A stretch of 64,000 nt of DNA, from the NCBI RefSeq assembly GCF_003432065.1, contig NZ_QWDE01000001.1:1178001-1242000 (forward strand), read 5' to 3'. Numbering within the stretch: the first letter of the stretch is position 1; every line of letters starts with the position of its first letter. The position numbers were made by a program, and so were the translations under genes. Below the pieces are notes generated by a model. The model was not told where the DNA came from, ran no database searches, and saw only the letters and a list, made by a program, of their open reading frames with translations. The stretch is from Mucilaginibacter terrenus (lineage in GTDB: Bacteria > Bacteroidota > Bacteroidia > Sphingobacteriales > Sphingobacteriaceae). Positions 44,573 through 52,676 of this stretch are shown piece after piece.

Positions 44573-45868
44573 TTATATAATAGGTTTATCAGCAAAAAAC
44601 GTTGAGGAAAGTATAAAGGCCAGTACCGATACGATAAGGCCGAACATGAATATATTATAAGCTATGCGCAACAGGCGATATTTCTTCCCCAGCACAACAC
44701 CTTGGGCATAAAGGTCTTTGATCAAGCTGCCGTACAGAAACTCTTTATCATCCATCATCTTTTCCATACCATAATTGTATTCCTCCAGCGACATTTTATA
44801 GAAGTTGCCAAAGAACAGCAGGTTCACGCTCCTGTTGTCTACATCTTTACGAGAGAAAACCCCTTCAGGGATAGATGGCCTGGTAGCCAGTATGGAGAAT
44901 ATGATAGTTAGCAAGCTGATAGCCAGTAATATAAAGGTTGGTACAATAAGAAACTGGTTATCGCTTAATCTGCGCAGCACTAAACTGATAATGGCAGAAA
45001 GGATAATTGAGTTAACCGTTATCATGATATGGGCCTTATTATCGGCCATGTCGCTTAAACGCTGATGGTTAGTAGAGCTGATCCTGAACATGGTCTCTAT
45101 CCCCTTTTTAGGTTCTTCCAGCCTTCTTTTAAGGCCGGTCACCGGGTCAATCTCTACAGTAACTTTAGGCTTGTCACTTTTTTTATCTTCTTTTTTATCG
45201 TCCTTTTTGTCTTCTTTCTTATCGTCTTTTTTTGCCACTTCTACTATGTTTTCTTCGGGGGATTTTTTATCAGCTAGTGCTACTTTCTCTTTAAGCTCTT
45301 CAATCTTGCGTTGCTTTGCACCGTTAAGCAATACCTGGGCGTAATCGGTATGATAATGATGGGCGGCCAAAAAGCCAATACTTTTACGGCGCCACTCGCG
45401 TTTGCTCAGGTCGGTACCGTGCAAAATATTGGTTTCCTTACGCAATAGTTTATCGGTTTCATCGAATTCGGCTGTTCCTAAATGATAAAGGTCCGCATCG
45501 CAGATTATCTTTTCCATAAGGTTGTTAGGCGATTGCGGCATTTTTGTAGCCATGATGCAACCCTTAACATCTTTAATATCGCTGTCACTTACACCTATGG
45601 TTTTCAAAAAGGTTTCTGCAAGCAGCGCGCTGTGTTCTTCGTGCTGTTTTATATCCAGCATATAGCCGGTATCATGAAACCACGAAGCGGTGGCCACCAC
45701 AAAGTAGTCGCGGTCGTTAAGCTGGTAATGGTTAGCAATTTCAATGGCGCGGCTGGCCACGGTTTCGGTGTGCTTCAGGTCGTGATAGATCAGGCGGGGA
45801 TCGGCATGGGCACTATAATAGGCTAACACATACTCGTTAACCTGTTTTAACAGATGTTGGTAATTCAT
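44573..45868 (-). CDS. HD phosphohydrolase fused to a Pycsar-type transmembrane effector domain
   Basis: A 431-residue protein. The N-terminal HD domain (about 5-185) has H33 (LIYHDLKHTE), H65-D66 (SWFHDTGYM), H76/H79, and an aspartate pair in ICDADLYHLG (D124/D126). A Lys/Asp/Glu repeat linker spans about 212-233 (units of DDKKEDKK). The C-terminal part (about 255-428) begins FRISSTNHQRLSDMADNKAH and has three helices (282-299, 306-328, 404-425), the layout of the Pycsar effector (PycTM, DUF5706) domain that responds to cyclic nucleotides. No pyrimidine cyclase gene adjoins it; the neighbour is ppk1. It may therefore be a housekeeping nucleotide-signalling protein rather than an anti-phage gene. 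Confidence 0.85.
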   Translation of the reverse strand: MNYQHLLKQVNEYVLAYYSAHADPRLIYHDLKHTETVASRAIEIANHYQLNDRDYFVVATASWFHDTGYMLDIKQHEEHSALLAETFLKTIGVSDSDIKDVKGCIMATKMPQSPNNLMEKIICDADLYHLGTAEFDETDKLLRKETNILHGTDLSKREWRRKSIGFLAAHHYHTDYAQVLLNGAKQRKIEELKEKVALADKKSPEENIVEVAKKDDKKEDKKDDKKEDKKSDKPKVTVEIDPVTGLKRRLEEPKKGIETMFRISSTNHQRLSDMADNKAHIMITVNSIILSAIISLVLRRLSDNQFLIVPTFILLAISLLTIIFSILATRPSIPEGVFSRKDVDNRSVNLLFFGNFYKMSLEEYNYGMEKMMDDKEFLYGSLIKDLYAQGVVLGKKYRLLRIAYNIFMFGLIVSVLAFILSSTFFADKPII

Positions 45869-46003
45869 ATAAAAGATGCTGACTAAACAACCATCGCCTT
45901 AAAATGTGTTAAAATAGCACAGCGTGCAAACATTTTTTTGCAGTACTTTGCTTAAGGCGTAAAGGTTTTGCTATAAATGTAGATAAAACGCCGCTGTTTA
46001 CCA

Positions 46004-46675
46004 ATGAATGTTACTTTTCGCATCCGCTACTTTTTTCTGCAACTTATTTTACAGGGCGTTGTACTTACAGCCGTTTGCAGCAAAGCCAGGGCACAGGCAG
46101 ATACCATCCCTACTAATAAACCCGCCGTTGTGGTGGCACCTAAAGATAACTTTATACAACGGTTTGACGACCGAACGCTGATAAGTCTTGCACTAAGCAG
46201 AACGCCGGCTCAAACACCGGTAATGCGCTTCCTGTCTACCAACTACCGCTATTTTGAAGTTGGGGTACCGGCCGGTTTGCTTATCGGCGGCATATTAAGC
46301 AACGACCGCAACATGCGCGAGAACGCCGGCTACGTTGCCAGCAGCACGCTTATTAGTTACGGCTTTACCATGCTGGTTAAAACATTAGTAAAAAGGCCCC
46401 GCCCGTTTGTGCGTAACCTGCGTATAGTACCCGTATATATTGCGGGCGAAAGCTCGTTCCCTTCCGGGCACACTTCCAGCAGCTTTGCTACGGCAACGGC
46501 CCTATCCAGTGCTTACCCAAAATGGTATGTCATAGGCCCATCATTCCTTTGGGCAGGTGCAACCAGTTACTCACGCATGTACCTTGGGGTACACTACCCT
46601 ACCGATGTACTGGGCGGTGCGGTATTGGGTACCGGCTCGGCCTTACTACTTAAGGGGCCGCTAAAGCAGCCTTAA
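46004..46675 (+). CDS. PAP2-family membrane or periplasmic phosphatase
   Basis: A 223-residue protein with an N-terminal signal (MNVTFRIRYFFLQLILQGVV...SKARAQA). All three acid-phosphatase motifs are visible: KTLVKRPRPFVRN, SSFPSGHTSSSFATATA and SRMYLGVHYPTDVLGG. It would dephosphorylate lipid phosphates such as undecaprenyl pyrophosphate, phosphatidate or phosphatidylglycerophosphate. It is divergent from the HD-Pycsar gene (135 bp between starts) and 90 bp upstream of the DAC-like gene, so it is probably a separate unit. Confidence 0.87.
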   Translation: MNVTFRIRYFFLQLILQGVVLTAVCSKARAQADTIPTNKPAVVVAPKDNFIQRFDDRTLISLALSRTPAQTPVMRFLSTNYRYFEVGVPAGLLIGGILSNDRNMRENAGYVASSTLISYGFTMLVKTLVKRPRPFVRNLRIVPVYIAGESSFPSGHTSSSFATATALSSAYPKWYVIGPSFLWAGATSYSRMYLGVHYPTDVLGGAVLGTGSALLLKGPLKQP

Positions 46676-46737
46676 ACAATTTCTTCGCAATTAAGTCATA
46701 AAGAATATTTTAAGGAGCGTTACGCTTCCATAATACT

Positions 46738-46745
46738 TATTTTTG
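46738..46745 (+). promoter_or_regulatory. -7 promoter box of the DAC-like gene
   Basis: TATTTTTG fits TAnnTTTG and ends 20 bp before the ATG at 46766. No clear TTTG is seen at the -33 position. Confidence 0.45.
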
Positions 46746-46765
46746 TATCAACGTAATACATCTGC

Positions 46766-47908
46766 ATGCTGTCTGAACCTACTTATCTTCCTGCCCGCAT
46801 GGTGGCATCTGTTATAGAGGCCCACTTTAAAACACATCTTGATAAGGCTGTTGGCACTGATGCTGTTAACATTGCTACCGCGCCGGACAGTACAATCATA
46901 GAGGCCGTGATAGATATTGGTTTTTGGGCCAGCTTACGCCGCGAGGAGGGCCACTCGCCGCAGATCTCGCTGGCATTGTTAAGTCCTGATCAGTCGGAAA
47001 AGCCGCTGATATTCGGACAAAAGTTAAGACTTACCCCGCAGAACCTGATTAAACTGGCACCTGCTGTAGAGCAACCCGGCATCCACCTTGGTGTATGGCC
47101 CGAAGGTGATGACCTGTTTATTTGGGGTACTACGCACAGCATACCTGCAATTTGTTTTGTGCTGGAAGTGGTAGAACCCGGCCTGCTGGTTATTAAACAC
47201 AAGCGCATTGGTGGCTTTGGCAAGTATGTAAACGTAGCCGTGCTGCACGGCGATCAGATTAAGGTACTGGATGAAGTAACCATGGGCGTTGCAGATTGCC
47301 CCGTGTTGCTTAAATCACTGGCGAATATGCCCCTGCCCTCATTTATGGGCGAATCTTTTAACGTGCTGGTACAGCTTGCCGCATCTATGCGCGTGCATGG
47401 TAAAGGCGGCCTGGTGGGCATAGTACCTACGGGCACCGAAAAGTGGATGGAATCTGTTGTGCACCCGGTTAAGTACCCGGTATTGCCTCCTTACGGTGCC
47501 ATACCCGACTTGATGATGCGACCTGAAAGTGAAAAGAAAAAACTGGAGTGGCAGGAAGCATTGCTGCAGGCTATCGACCTTATAGGTGGCTTTACAGCAG
47601 TAGATGGTGCAACCATCATCACCAATGATTATGACCTGCTGGCCTTTGGCGCAAAGATAGCCCGGGCAGAGAACAGCATGCCGGTTGGACAAATTGTCGT
47701 GACGGAACCGGTCGCGGGTGCCAAAGCGACAAAACTGCACCCGGCGCAAAACGGCGGCACACGGCATTTAGCTGCGGCACAATTTGTGTATGATCAGAAC
47801 GACGCTATTGCACTGGTAGCTTCGCAGGATGGGCAGTTTACGGTATTTGCATGGTCTGAAGACATGCAGATGGTACACGCCCACCGCATAGATGTTTTAT
47901 TGTTGTAA
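46766..47908 (+). CDS. DACNV-sensor / diadenylate-cyclase-like domain protein (DacZ-type)
   Basis: A 380-residue cytoplasmic protein. Residues 1 to about 200 form a sensor-like module (DACNV type). The C-terminal part looks like a DisA_N/DAC nucleotidyltransferase: HGKGGLVGIVPTG (211-223), AVDGATIITNDYDLLAFGAKI with the DGA motif (280-282), and NGGTRHLAAAQFVYDQNDAIALVAS with an RHx motif (333-335). Known: DAC enzymes make cyclic di-AMP from two ATP using DGA and RHR motifs, and archaeal DacZ relatives have RHM/RHL. So activity is plausible but unproven. A GAF protein follows after 45 bp (24 bp from its TTG alternative). Confidence 0.72.
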   Translation: MLSEPTYLPARMVASVIEAHFKTHLDKAVGTDAVNIATAPDSTIIEAVIDIGFWASLRREEGHSPQISLALLSPDQSEKPLIFGQKLRLTPQNLIKLAPAVEQPGIHLGVWPEGDDLFIWGTTHSIPAICFVLEVVEPGLLVIKHKRIGGFGKYVNVAVLHGDQIKVLDEVTMGVADCPVLLKSLANMPLPSFMGESFNVLVQLAASMRVHGKGGLVGIVPTGTEKWMESVVHPVKYPVLPPYGAIPDLMMRPESEKKKLEWQEALLQAIDLIGGFTAVDGATIITNDYDLLAFGAKIARAENSMPVGQIVVTEPVAGAKATKLHPAQNGGTRHLAAAQFVYDQNDAIALVASQDGQFTVFAWSEDMQMVHAHRIDVLLL

Positions 47909-47953
47909 CAAATTACAAATTACGGTACTCTATTGAGCGAACATATACATAAC

Positions 47954-50383
47954 ATGAATCTCAATCTCAGATCAGAAAGTCCTTTTAAACTGCAAATATC
48001 CTTTCACAAGGTTATTGAGCACTTTGAGGAGATTGCCGCTAACGAAAGCGGTGCTTCGGCAGATTATGCCCGGGCTATACTGAAAGAGATAGCCCCTTAC
48101 CCTGAACTACGCGACGGCATTACGCATAAAGATCAAATTGTTAAAAACATTGGTGTTATTGAACAGCTTCTTAAAAGCTTGTTCCCGCCGGTGTTAAGCA
48201 ACAACGAGATAAAGGCTGTAAGTATCCCTTTCCAGGATATTCTGTTTAACCAGTCCGAGCGTTTTAAAAATATTCTGGAAAACGCTGGTACAGAATTCAA
48301 GATTGATTTCAGAGACCTGAACGACCATGAGTTCTACATCCTATCGTGCTGTATTATACTGGATGAATTTTACGGTACGCACTTTAACTTTTCCAAGCCC
48401 CTGTATTTTGATATACCAACCGGTGAGGGCATAATAAAACATTACCGCATACTTTACAATGCCGAGTTTCTTGAAATTACCCCTACCGAAAAAGCTGTAA
48501 CGCTTACACCGGAGGATATAGAGCTGCTTAGGGACAATTACAACAATATTGACCTTTGGAAAGAAAAGTTCCCGCCCAACAGCTGGTTGTTAAATGGGTT
48601 TGCTATAGTTAACCTGTATGATTCTACTGTAGAAAGCGCCGTATCATCATTAAAAGGCACCCTGCTTGGGCGCGAAGGCATAAACAGCGGTAACAGCGCT
48701 TACGACGAAGTACAAAGCGTATTCCGCTCTATTTACCGCATACCCGATCTGCGGGTGGGCTTTATATGCTTTGATCCGGACGAACACAAGTTTAGCCTGC
48801 CAACCTTTAGTGATCAGATGACCAGCTTTTTACTGCCGGATGACCTGGAAGAAGAGTTTTGCAACGATTCACTTTGCATGAACTCGCTTAGGAACGTGGT
48901 GGACGATAAAGTTTACTTCGCGGTATCTGATGTAACCAAATTCCTGGCGCAAAACCCTACCAGTATTTTGGCGCACCGGTTTAAGAGTCAAAACATAAAC
49001 AGCTTTATACTTGCACCTGTTATTAAAGACGGAAAGATGCTTGGCATACTGGAGCTTGTTACCAGCCATAAGGGCGAATTGAACAGCATAAACGCTAACC
49101 AGCTTGATGTGGTAATGCCGTTTATAACAGATACCATCGACCGCAAATTTACCGAGCTACAAAACCAGGTGCAGGCCATTATACAGGACGAATACACCAG
49201 TATACACCCAAGCGTGCACTGGAAGTTTAAGAACGAAGTAAACAAGTACCTGCAATTTAAACGGCAGCACAAACCGTATAATTTAAAGGAGATCACCTTT
49301 AACAACGTGTACCCGCTGTACGGGCAGATAGATATTAAAGGATCATCTGAAACGCGCAACAACAGTTTACAGGCCGACCTGCAGAACCAGCTTAAATCGG
49401 CAATAAGCCTGATAGAGAAACTAAAAAAATCATCGGGGATAGATTTGCTTGCAGCAGTGGCACAACGGCTTAAAGCTTACCGGATTGAGCTGGAAACTGC
49501 TGTGAAAGCAGACACCGAACAACAGATACAAAACTACTTTGAAAAGCAGGTGCACCCTATTTTTGAGCAGGCGCTGATACTTAAGACAGAACACTGCGCA
49601 CGCATTGAAAAATATTTTGAAGATGCAGGCAAAATGGGCGATTTCCATCTGCAGCGCCGTAAATACGAGACTACGGTAGCTATAATTAATTCGCGCATGT
49701 CGGCCATGCTCGACAGGTGGCAGGTAGAAGCTCAGGCAACCTATCCGCATTACTTTGAGCGTTTTAAAACAGACGGCGTAGAGCACAACCTATATATAGG
49801 TAAAGAAATAGCGCCTACTGTGGACTTTGAGATGAAACAGGTTTACAACCTGCGCCTGTGGCAAATACAGGTGTTATGCGAAATGGAGCTGGAGCATCAT
49901 TTTAACCGTGAAATTTTGCCGTACCCGTTGGAAGTTACATCGCTTATACTGGCCTTTAGCAACCCACTCTCCATCCGCTTCCGAATGGACGAAAAACGGT
50001 TTGATGTTGACGGAACCTATAACGCCCGCTTTGAAATAGTTAAGAAAAGAATAGACAAGGCTTGCATTAAAGGCACACACGAACGGATAACATCTATCGG
50101 CAAACTCACTGTTGTTTATACCAATAAGGATGAGGAAAAGGAATACCTTAACTACATCCGTTTTCTACAGAAAAAAGGCATGCTGGACAGTGAGGTAGAA
50201 ATGCTGGACGTTGAAGACCTGCAGGGTATTTCGGGCCTGAAAGCACTACGTGTAAAGATATGTTACGAAAGCAGCCTGCCCGAAAAGAAATGCTATACCT
50301 ATGACGAACTGTTGAAAGAGATTGATCCTGAAGAAGAGATAGATCATCAGAACTCCAGCGTACCAAACACCCCGCTTTTATAA
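47954..50383 (+). CDS. Large GAF-domain protein paired with the DAC-like enzyme
   Basis: An 809-residue cytoplasmic protein. Residues about 240-400 resemble a GAF domain (IPDLRVGFICFDPDEHKF, INSFILAPVIKDGKMLGILELVTSHKGELNSINANQLDVV). The N-terminal 230 and C-terminal 400 residues are helical and do not match a family I know. The C-terminal part contains long helices and a beta region (EKRFDVDGTYNARFEIVKKRI). It may sense a small ligand and act with the upstream nucleotidyltransferase. TTG at 47933 is an alternative start. The 3' end overlaps the convergent pirin gene by 37 bp. Confidence 0.7.
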   Translation: MNLNLRSESPFKLQISFHKVIEHFEEIAANESGASADYARAILKEIAPYPELRDGITHKDQIVKNIGVIEQLLKSLFPPVLSNNEIKAVSIPFQDILFNQSERFKNILENAGTEFKIDFRDLNDHEFYILSCCIILDEFYGTHFNFSKPLYFDIPTGEGIIKHYRILYNAEFLEITPTEKAVTLTPEDIELLRDNYNNIDLWKEKFPPNSWLLNGFAIVNLYDSTVESAVSSLKGTLLGREGINSGNSAYDEVQSVFRSIYRIPDLRVGFICFDPDEHKFSLPTFSDQMTSFLLPDDLEEEFCNDSLCMNSLRNVVDDKVYFAVSDVTKFLAQNPTSILAHRFKSQNINSFILAPVIKDGKMLGILELVTSHKGELNSINANQLDVVMPFITDTIDRKFTELQNQVQAIIQDEYTSIHPSVHWKFKNEVNKYLQFKRQHKPYNLKEITFNNVYPLYGQIDIKGSSETRNNSLQADLQNQLKSAISLIEKLKKSSGIDLLAAVAQRLKAYRIELETAVKADTEQQIQNYFEKQVHPIFEQALILKTEHCARIEKYFEDAGKMGDFHLQRRKYETTVAIINSRMSAMLDRWQVEAQATYPHYFERFKTDGVEHNLYIGKEIAPTVDFEMKQVYNLRLWQIQVLCEMELEHHFNREILPYPLEVTSLILAFSNPLSIRFRMDEKRFDVDGTYNARFEIVKKRIDKACIKGTHERITSIGKLTVVYTNKDEEKEYLNYIRFLQKKGMLDSEVEMLDVEDLQGISGLKALRVKICYESSLPEKKCYTYDELLKEIDPEEEIDHQNSSVPNTPLL

Positions 50384-51201
50384 TCGGCAATTGCCTGATC
50401 TATTTCCGCAGGTGTGTTCATTACAAAGTTGTCGCGTGCAGATATTGTTTCTTCAATGGGCTCACCTGACAGGTAAAGTATAGTAGCATCCTCTTCTGCA
50501 GTAAGAATGATCTCGTCGTTATCCTTCTCAAATACAATAAGGTTATACGCTTTTATGCTTTCCTGGTTAATGCAAAGGCTGCCCTTCGCAATGTATAACA
50601 GTGTCCAGTAGCCGGGCGTTGCCGTAAGCTGCACGGTTTTTCCACTCGATATATTGCCTGCAATACTTACAACTGGTGTAAAGCTTTTTAGCGGACCGGT
50701 ATGCCCATCAAAGCTGCCGCTTGCCAGCCTGAGGTCTACCCCATCCTGCTGCAATACTGCAGGCTGCTGTTCTCTTGTGGCCGACTGATAAAAAGGTTCA
50801 TCAAATTTGTGTGCCTGTGGTACATTTATCCAAAGTTGCAGCAGTTCGTTAACGCCTCCGTCACGCGAAATACGTTCGGACGGCCCCTCGCTATGGAGAA
50901 TGCCCTTACCGGCAAACATCCACTGCACCCCACCGGCACTGATGAGCTCGTTATTGCCGATGCTATCTTTATGATAACCTTCGCCCTGCAGCATGAATGT
51001 AACAGGCGCAAAACCACGGTGCGGATGCGGGTGCAGGCGTACCTGCTGCCCGGGCTCTATCTGCTTTGGCCGCATGTGATGCAACACAATAAAGGGATTA
51101 GCAAACCTAAAATCCTTGTGCGGCAGCGGCTGCAAAACAGACTCTTCCTTAGTGATTTGCTTTTCACGGCCGGCAAGTATGTGCTGTATCTTCTTTTTCA
51201 T
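50347..51201 (-). CDS. Pirin family protein
   Basis: A 284-residue bicupin. The N-terminal cupin carries the metal ligands in LHPHPHRGFAPVTFML with a Glu in GGVQWMFAGKGILHSEGP. The C-terminal pirin domain follows (LQLWINVPQAHKF...PVVSIAGNISSG). Bacterial pirins may be quercetinase-like dioxygenases or redox cofactors; the true substrate is unknown. A TAACTTTG box (51227-51234) fits a promoter and the palindrome 51279-51294 lies upstream. The last 37 bases overlap the GAF gene on the other strand. Confidence 0.9.
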   Translation of the reverse strand: MKKKIQHILAGREKQITKEESVLQPLPHKDFRFANPFIVLHHMRPKQIEPGQQVRLHPHPHRGFAPVTFMLQGEGYHKDSIGNNELISAGGVQWMFAGKGILHSEGPSERISRDGGVNELLQLWINVPQAHKFDEPFYQSATREQQPAVLQQDGVDLRLASGSFDGHTGPLKSFTPVVSIAGNISSGKTVQLTATPGYWTLLYIAKGSLCINQESIKAYNLIVFEKDNDEIILTAEEDATILYLSGEPIEETISARDNFVMNTPAEIDQAIADYKSGVFGTLEF

Positions 51202-51226
51202 GTTGATGAACCTTTATTGTACCAAA

Positions 51227-51234
51227 CAAAGTTA
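51227..51234 (-). promoter_or_regulatory. -7 promoter box of the pirin gene
   Basis: On the minus strand it reads TAACTTTG (TAnnTTTG), ending 25 bp before the pirin ATG. The -33 element is not clear, which fits an activator-dependent promoter. Confidence 0.5.
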
Positions 51235-51278
51235 TACAGGCAATAGACCTTTAGCTATAAGGTTGATTAAGGGAAATA

Positions 51279-51294
51279 CTTAATGTAGATTAAG
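51279..51294. promoter_or_regulatory. Palindromic operator-like motif upstream of pirin
   Basis: CTTAAT-GTAG-ATTAAG is a perfect inverted repeat with a 4-base centre. It lies about 65 bp upstream of the expected start of pirin transcription and 53 bp after the end of the Crp-family gene. A near-identical motif precedes the mhq-type operon (38870-38885). Confidence 0.6.
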
Positions 51295-51346
51295 AGTTTG
51301 CCGGGGCGGCAAAGCCAATCTCAAAGCTCTATAGTAAGCTCTACGC

Positions 51347-51928
51347 CTATTTCATTACCACGGTGTTCAGCATTTTGCTTAAAAACTCCGGTGTAACACC
51401 AATGTAAGAGGCTACCTGCTTCTGGGGTAACGACACAATAAGCGACGGGTACAACTGGCAGAAGTTGGTATAGCGTTCCATTGCATTTAGTATCATGTTA
51501 TCAACCTGCCTGTGCTGGTAAGTAGCCATTGCTTTTTCCGCGATTATGCGTCCAAAGCGTTCAAACGCGGGGACTTTCTCACGCAAGTCATCCATATCCT
51601 TTTTGTAGATGAAAAATATCTCGCTTTCCTCAATTGCATCAATGTTAAGGCGTGCAGGCTCCTGGTTCAATAAGCTGCGCATATCAACTATCCACCAGCC
51701 TGCGGGTGCAAATTGTAAAACGTGTTCGCCGCCATTCTTATCAACCGCGTAGCTGCGCAGGCAACCGCTGGTGACGAAAGTCAACCGGTTGTTTACCTCG
51801 CCTTCTTCCAGCACGTACTGGCGGCGTTTCACTTTTTTGTAATGGATAATGGAAGTGAACAGATCGGTCTCCTCCGGGGTAAGAGCTATGTGCTTAGAAA
51901 CGTTTGCGAGGATAGGTGAAAAACCCAT
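51347..51928 (-). CDS. Crp/Fnr-family transcription regulator
   Basis: A 193-residue regulator with an N-terminal cyclic-nucleotide-binding-like fold (YKKVKRRQYVLEEGEVNNRLTFVTSGCLRSYAVDKNGGEHVLQFAPAGWWIVDMRS). A short C-terminal helix-turn-helix follows (LPQKQVASYIGVTPEFLSKML). The ligand-binding PBC does not match the true cAMP pattern. The frame is open to 52015; the ATG at 51928 gives the standard MGFSPILANV start. It lies directly upstream of pirin on the same strand and is a candidate regulator of the shared motif. Confidence 0.88.
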   Translation of the reverse strand: MGFSPILANVSKHIALTPEETDLFTSIIHYKKVKRRQYVLEEGEVNNRLTFVTSGCLRSYAVDKNGGEHVLQFAPAGWWIVDMRSLLNQEPARLNIDAIEESEIFFIYKKDMDDLREKVPAFERFGRIIAEKAMATYQHRQVDNMILNAMERYTNFCQLYPSLIVSLPQKQVASYIGVTPEFLSKMLNTVVMK

Positions 51929-52138
51929 GCCGCAATTTAAGATTTCTAAATTACATCGCGGCAAAGTACAAAACGAATAGAGCCGGTGGACCGGCGTCGA
52001 CCCTTCAAAACACAACCGACATCAACACAAAAAATGTTTGAGTTCGGCAAATGAAAAAATGTGGTTTTTGCAGATTTCTGCTCAGATTTCAGGCCAAAAA
52101 CCGCCTTATTGATGCTGTTATTGAGGTTTGCATAAAAC

Positions 52139-52167
52139 GCGGGGGCAAGTTTTTTACTCGCCCCCGC
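52139..52167 (-). terminator. Terminator overlapping the end of the MarR gene
   Basis: On the minus strand, GCGGGGGCGAGT pairs with ACTTGCCCCCGC (one G.U), loop AAAAA, followed by GTTTTATG. The 5' arm encodes the last residues CGGE and the stop codon at 52156-52154. Confidence 0.8.
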
Positions 52168-52627
52168 AGTTATAATTTTCATGAAACTTTACAAGTTTCA
52201 GCATCACGTCAATGGCAGCTTCGTAGTTTTTTACCCCTACTACTTTCTTGTATTCGTTCTCAAGATGCTCTACCTGATTCTTAAGATGGTTGTAAAACTT
52301 CTCACCTTTTTCGGTAAGGTATAGCATCACCGCGCGGGCATCTTCGGGGCTTTTCTCGCTCCTGACCATACCGGTAGCTTCCAGTTCCTTAACTATCTTG
52401 CTGGCAGCCTGCTTACTTACATTCAGCTTGGAAGCCAGGGAGTTATTGGTAATACCCGTGGTGCCAATGCTCATAAAGAAAGGTATATGAGCGTTGTTGA
52501 AGTCGGGGTTGTCCATACGGCAGAGCTTTTTCATGCTCCATTCATCAATCGATCTTTTAAGCAGGTATACCAGTTTACAGGTAATACGCTTAGAAACATC
52601 GAGGTTATCTATACTCTCTGCTGCCAT
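52154..52627 (-). CDS. MarR-family transcription regulator
   Basis: A 157-residue winged-helix regulator. The HTH segment is TNNSLASKLNVSKQAASKIVKELEATGMV and the wing is RSEKSPEDARAVMLYLTEKGEKF with the conserved DxR. The N- and C-terminal helices serve dimerisation. It likely represses its own region: palindromes 52651-52667 and 55587-55605 (CTAA/TTAG arms) flank the DUF5686 unit. It lies 49 bp after the DUF5686 gene. Confidence 0.9.
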   Translation of the reverse strand: MAAESIDNLDVSKRITCKLVYLLKRSIDEWSMKKLCRMDNPDFNNAHIPFFMSIGTTGITNNSLASKLNVSKQAASKIVKELEATGMVRSEKSPEDARAVMLYLTEKGEKFYNHLKNQVEHLENEYKKVVGVKNYEAAIDVMLKLVKFHENYNCGGE

Positions 52628-52650
52628 AATAAGATATTAACAATAGTTGT

Positions 52651-52667
52651 GTCTAACTGGTTTAGAC
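52651..52667. promoter_or_regulatory. Palindrome upstream of the MarR gene
   Basis: GTCTAA-CTGGT-TTAGAC is a perfect 6-bp inverted repeat around 5 bases, 24 bp before the MarR ATG. It is a candidate autoregulatory operator. Confidence 0.5.
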
Positions 52668-52676
52668 GAATGTAGG

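Noticed and set aside
45065..45344. Plus-strand frames with long Phe/Ile or Leu/Ser runs
   Set aside because: They are the antisense of the Lys/Asp/Glu linker of the HD-Pycsar gene and have no protein-like pattern.
44573..45868. Complete Pycsar anti-phage system
   Set aside because: Only an effector-like domain is present. There is no pyrimidine cyclase gene in the window, and the partner is an HD domain and ppk1, so I do not call a defence system.
47933..47953. TTG start for the GAF protein
   Set aside because: It would add seven residues (ending HIHN) with no support; the ATG at 47954 begins a natural N terminus. It cannot be ruled out.
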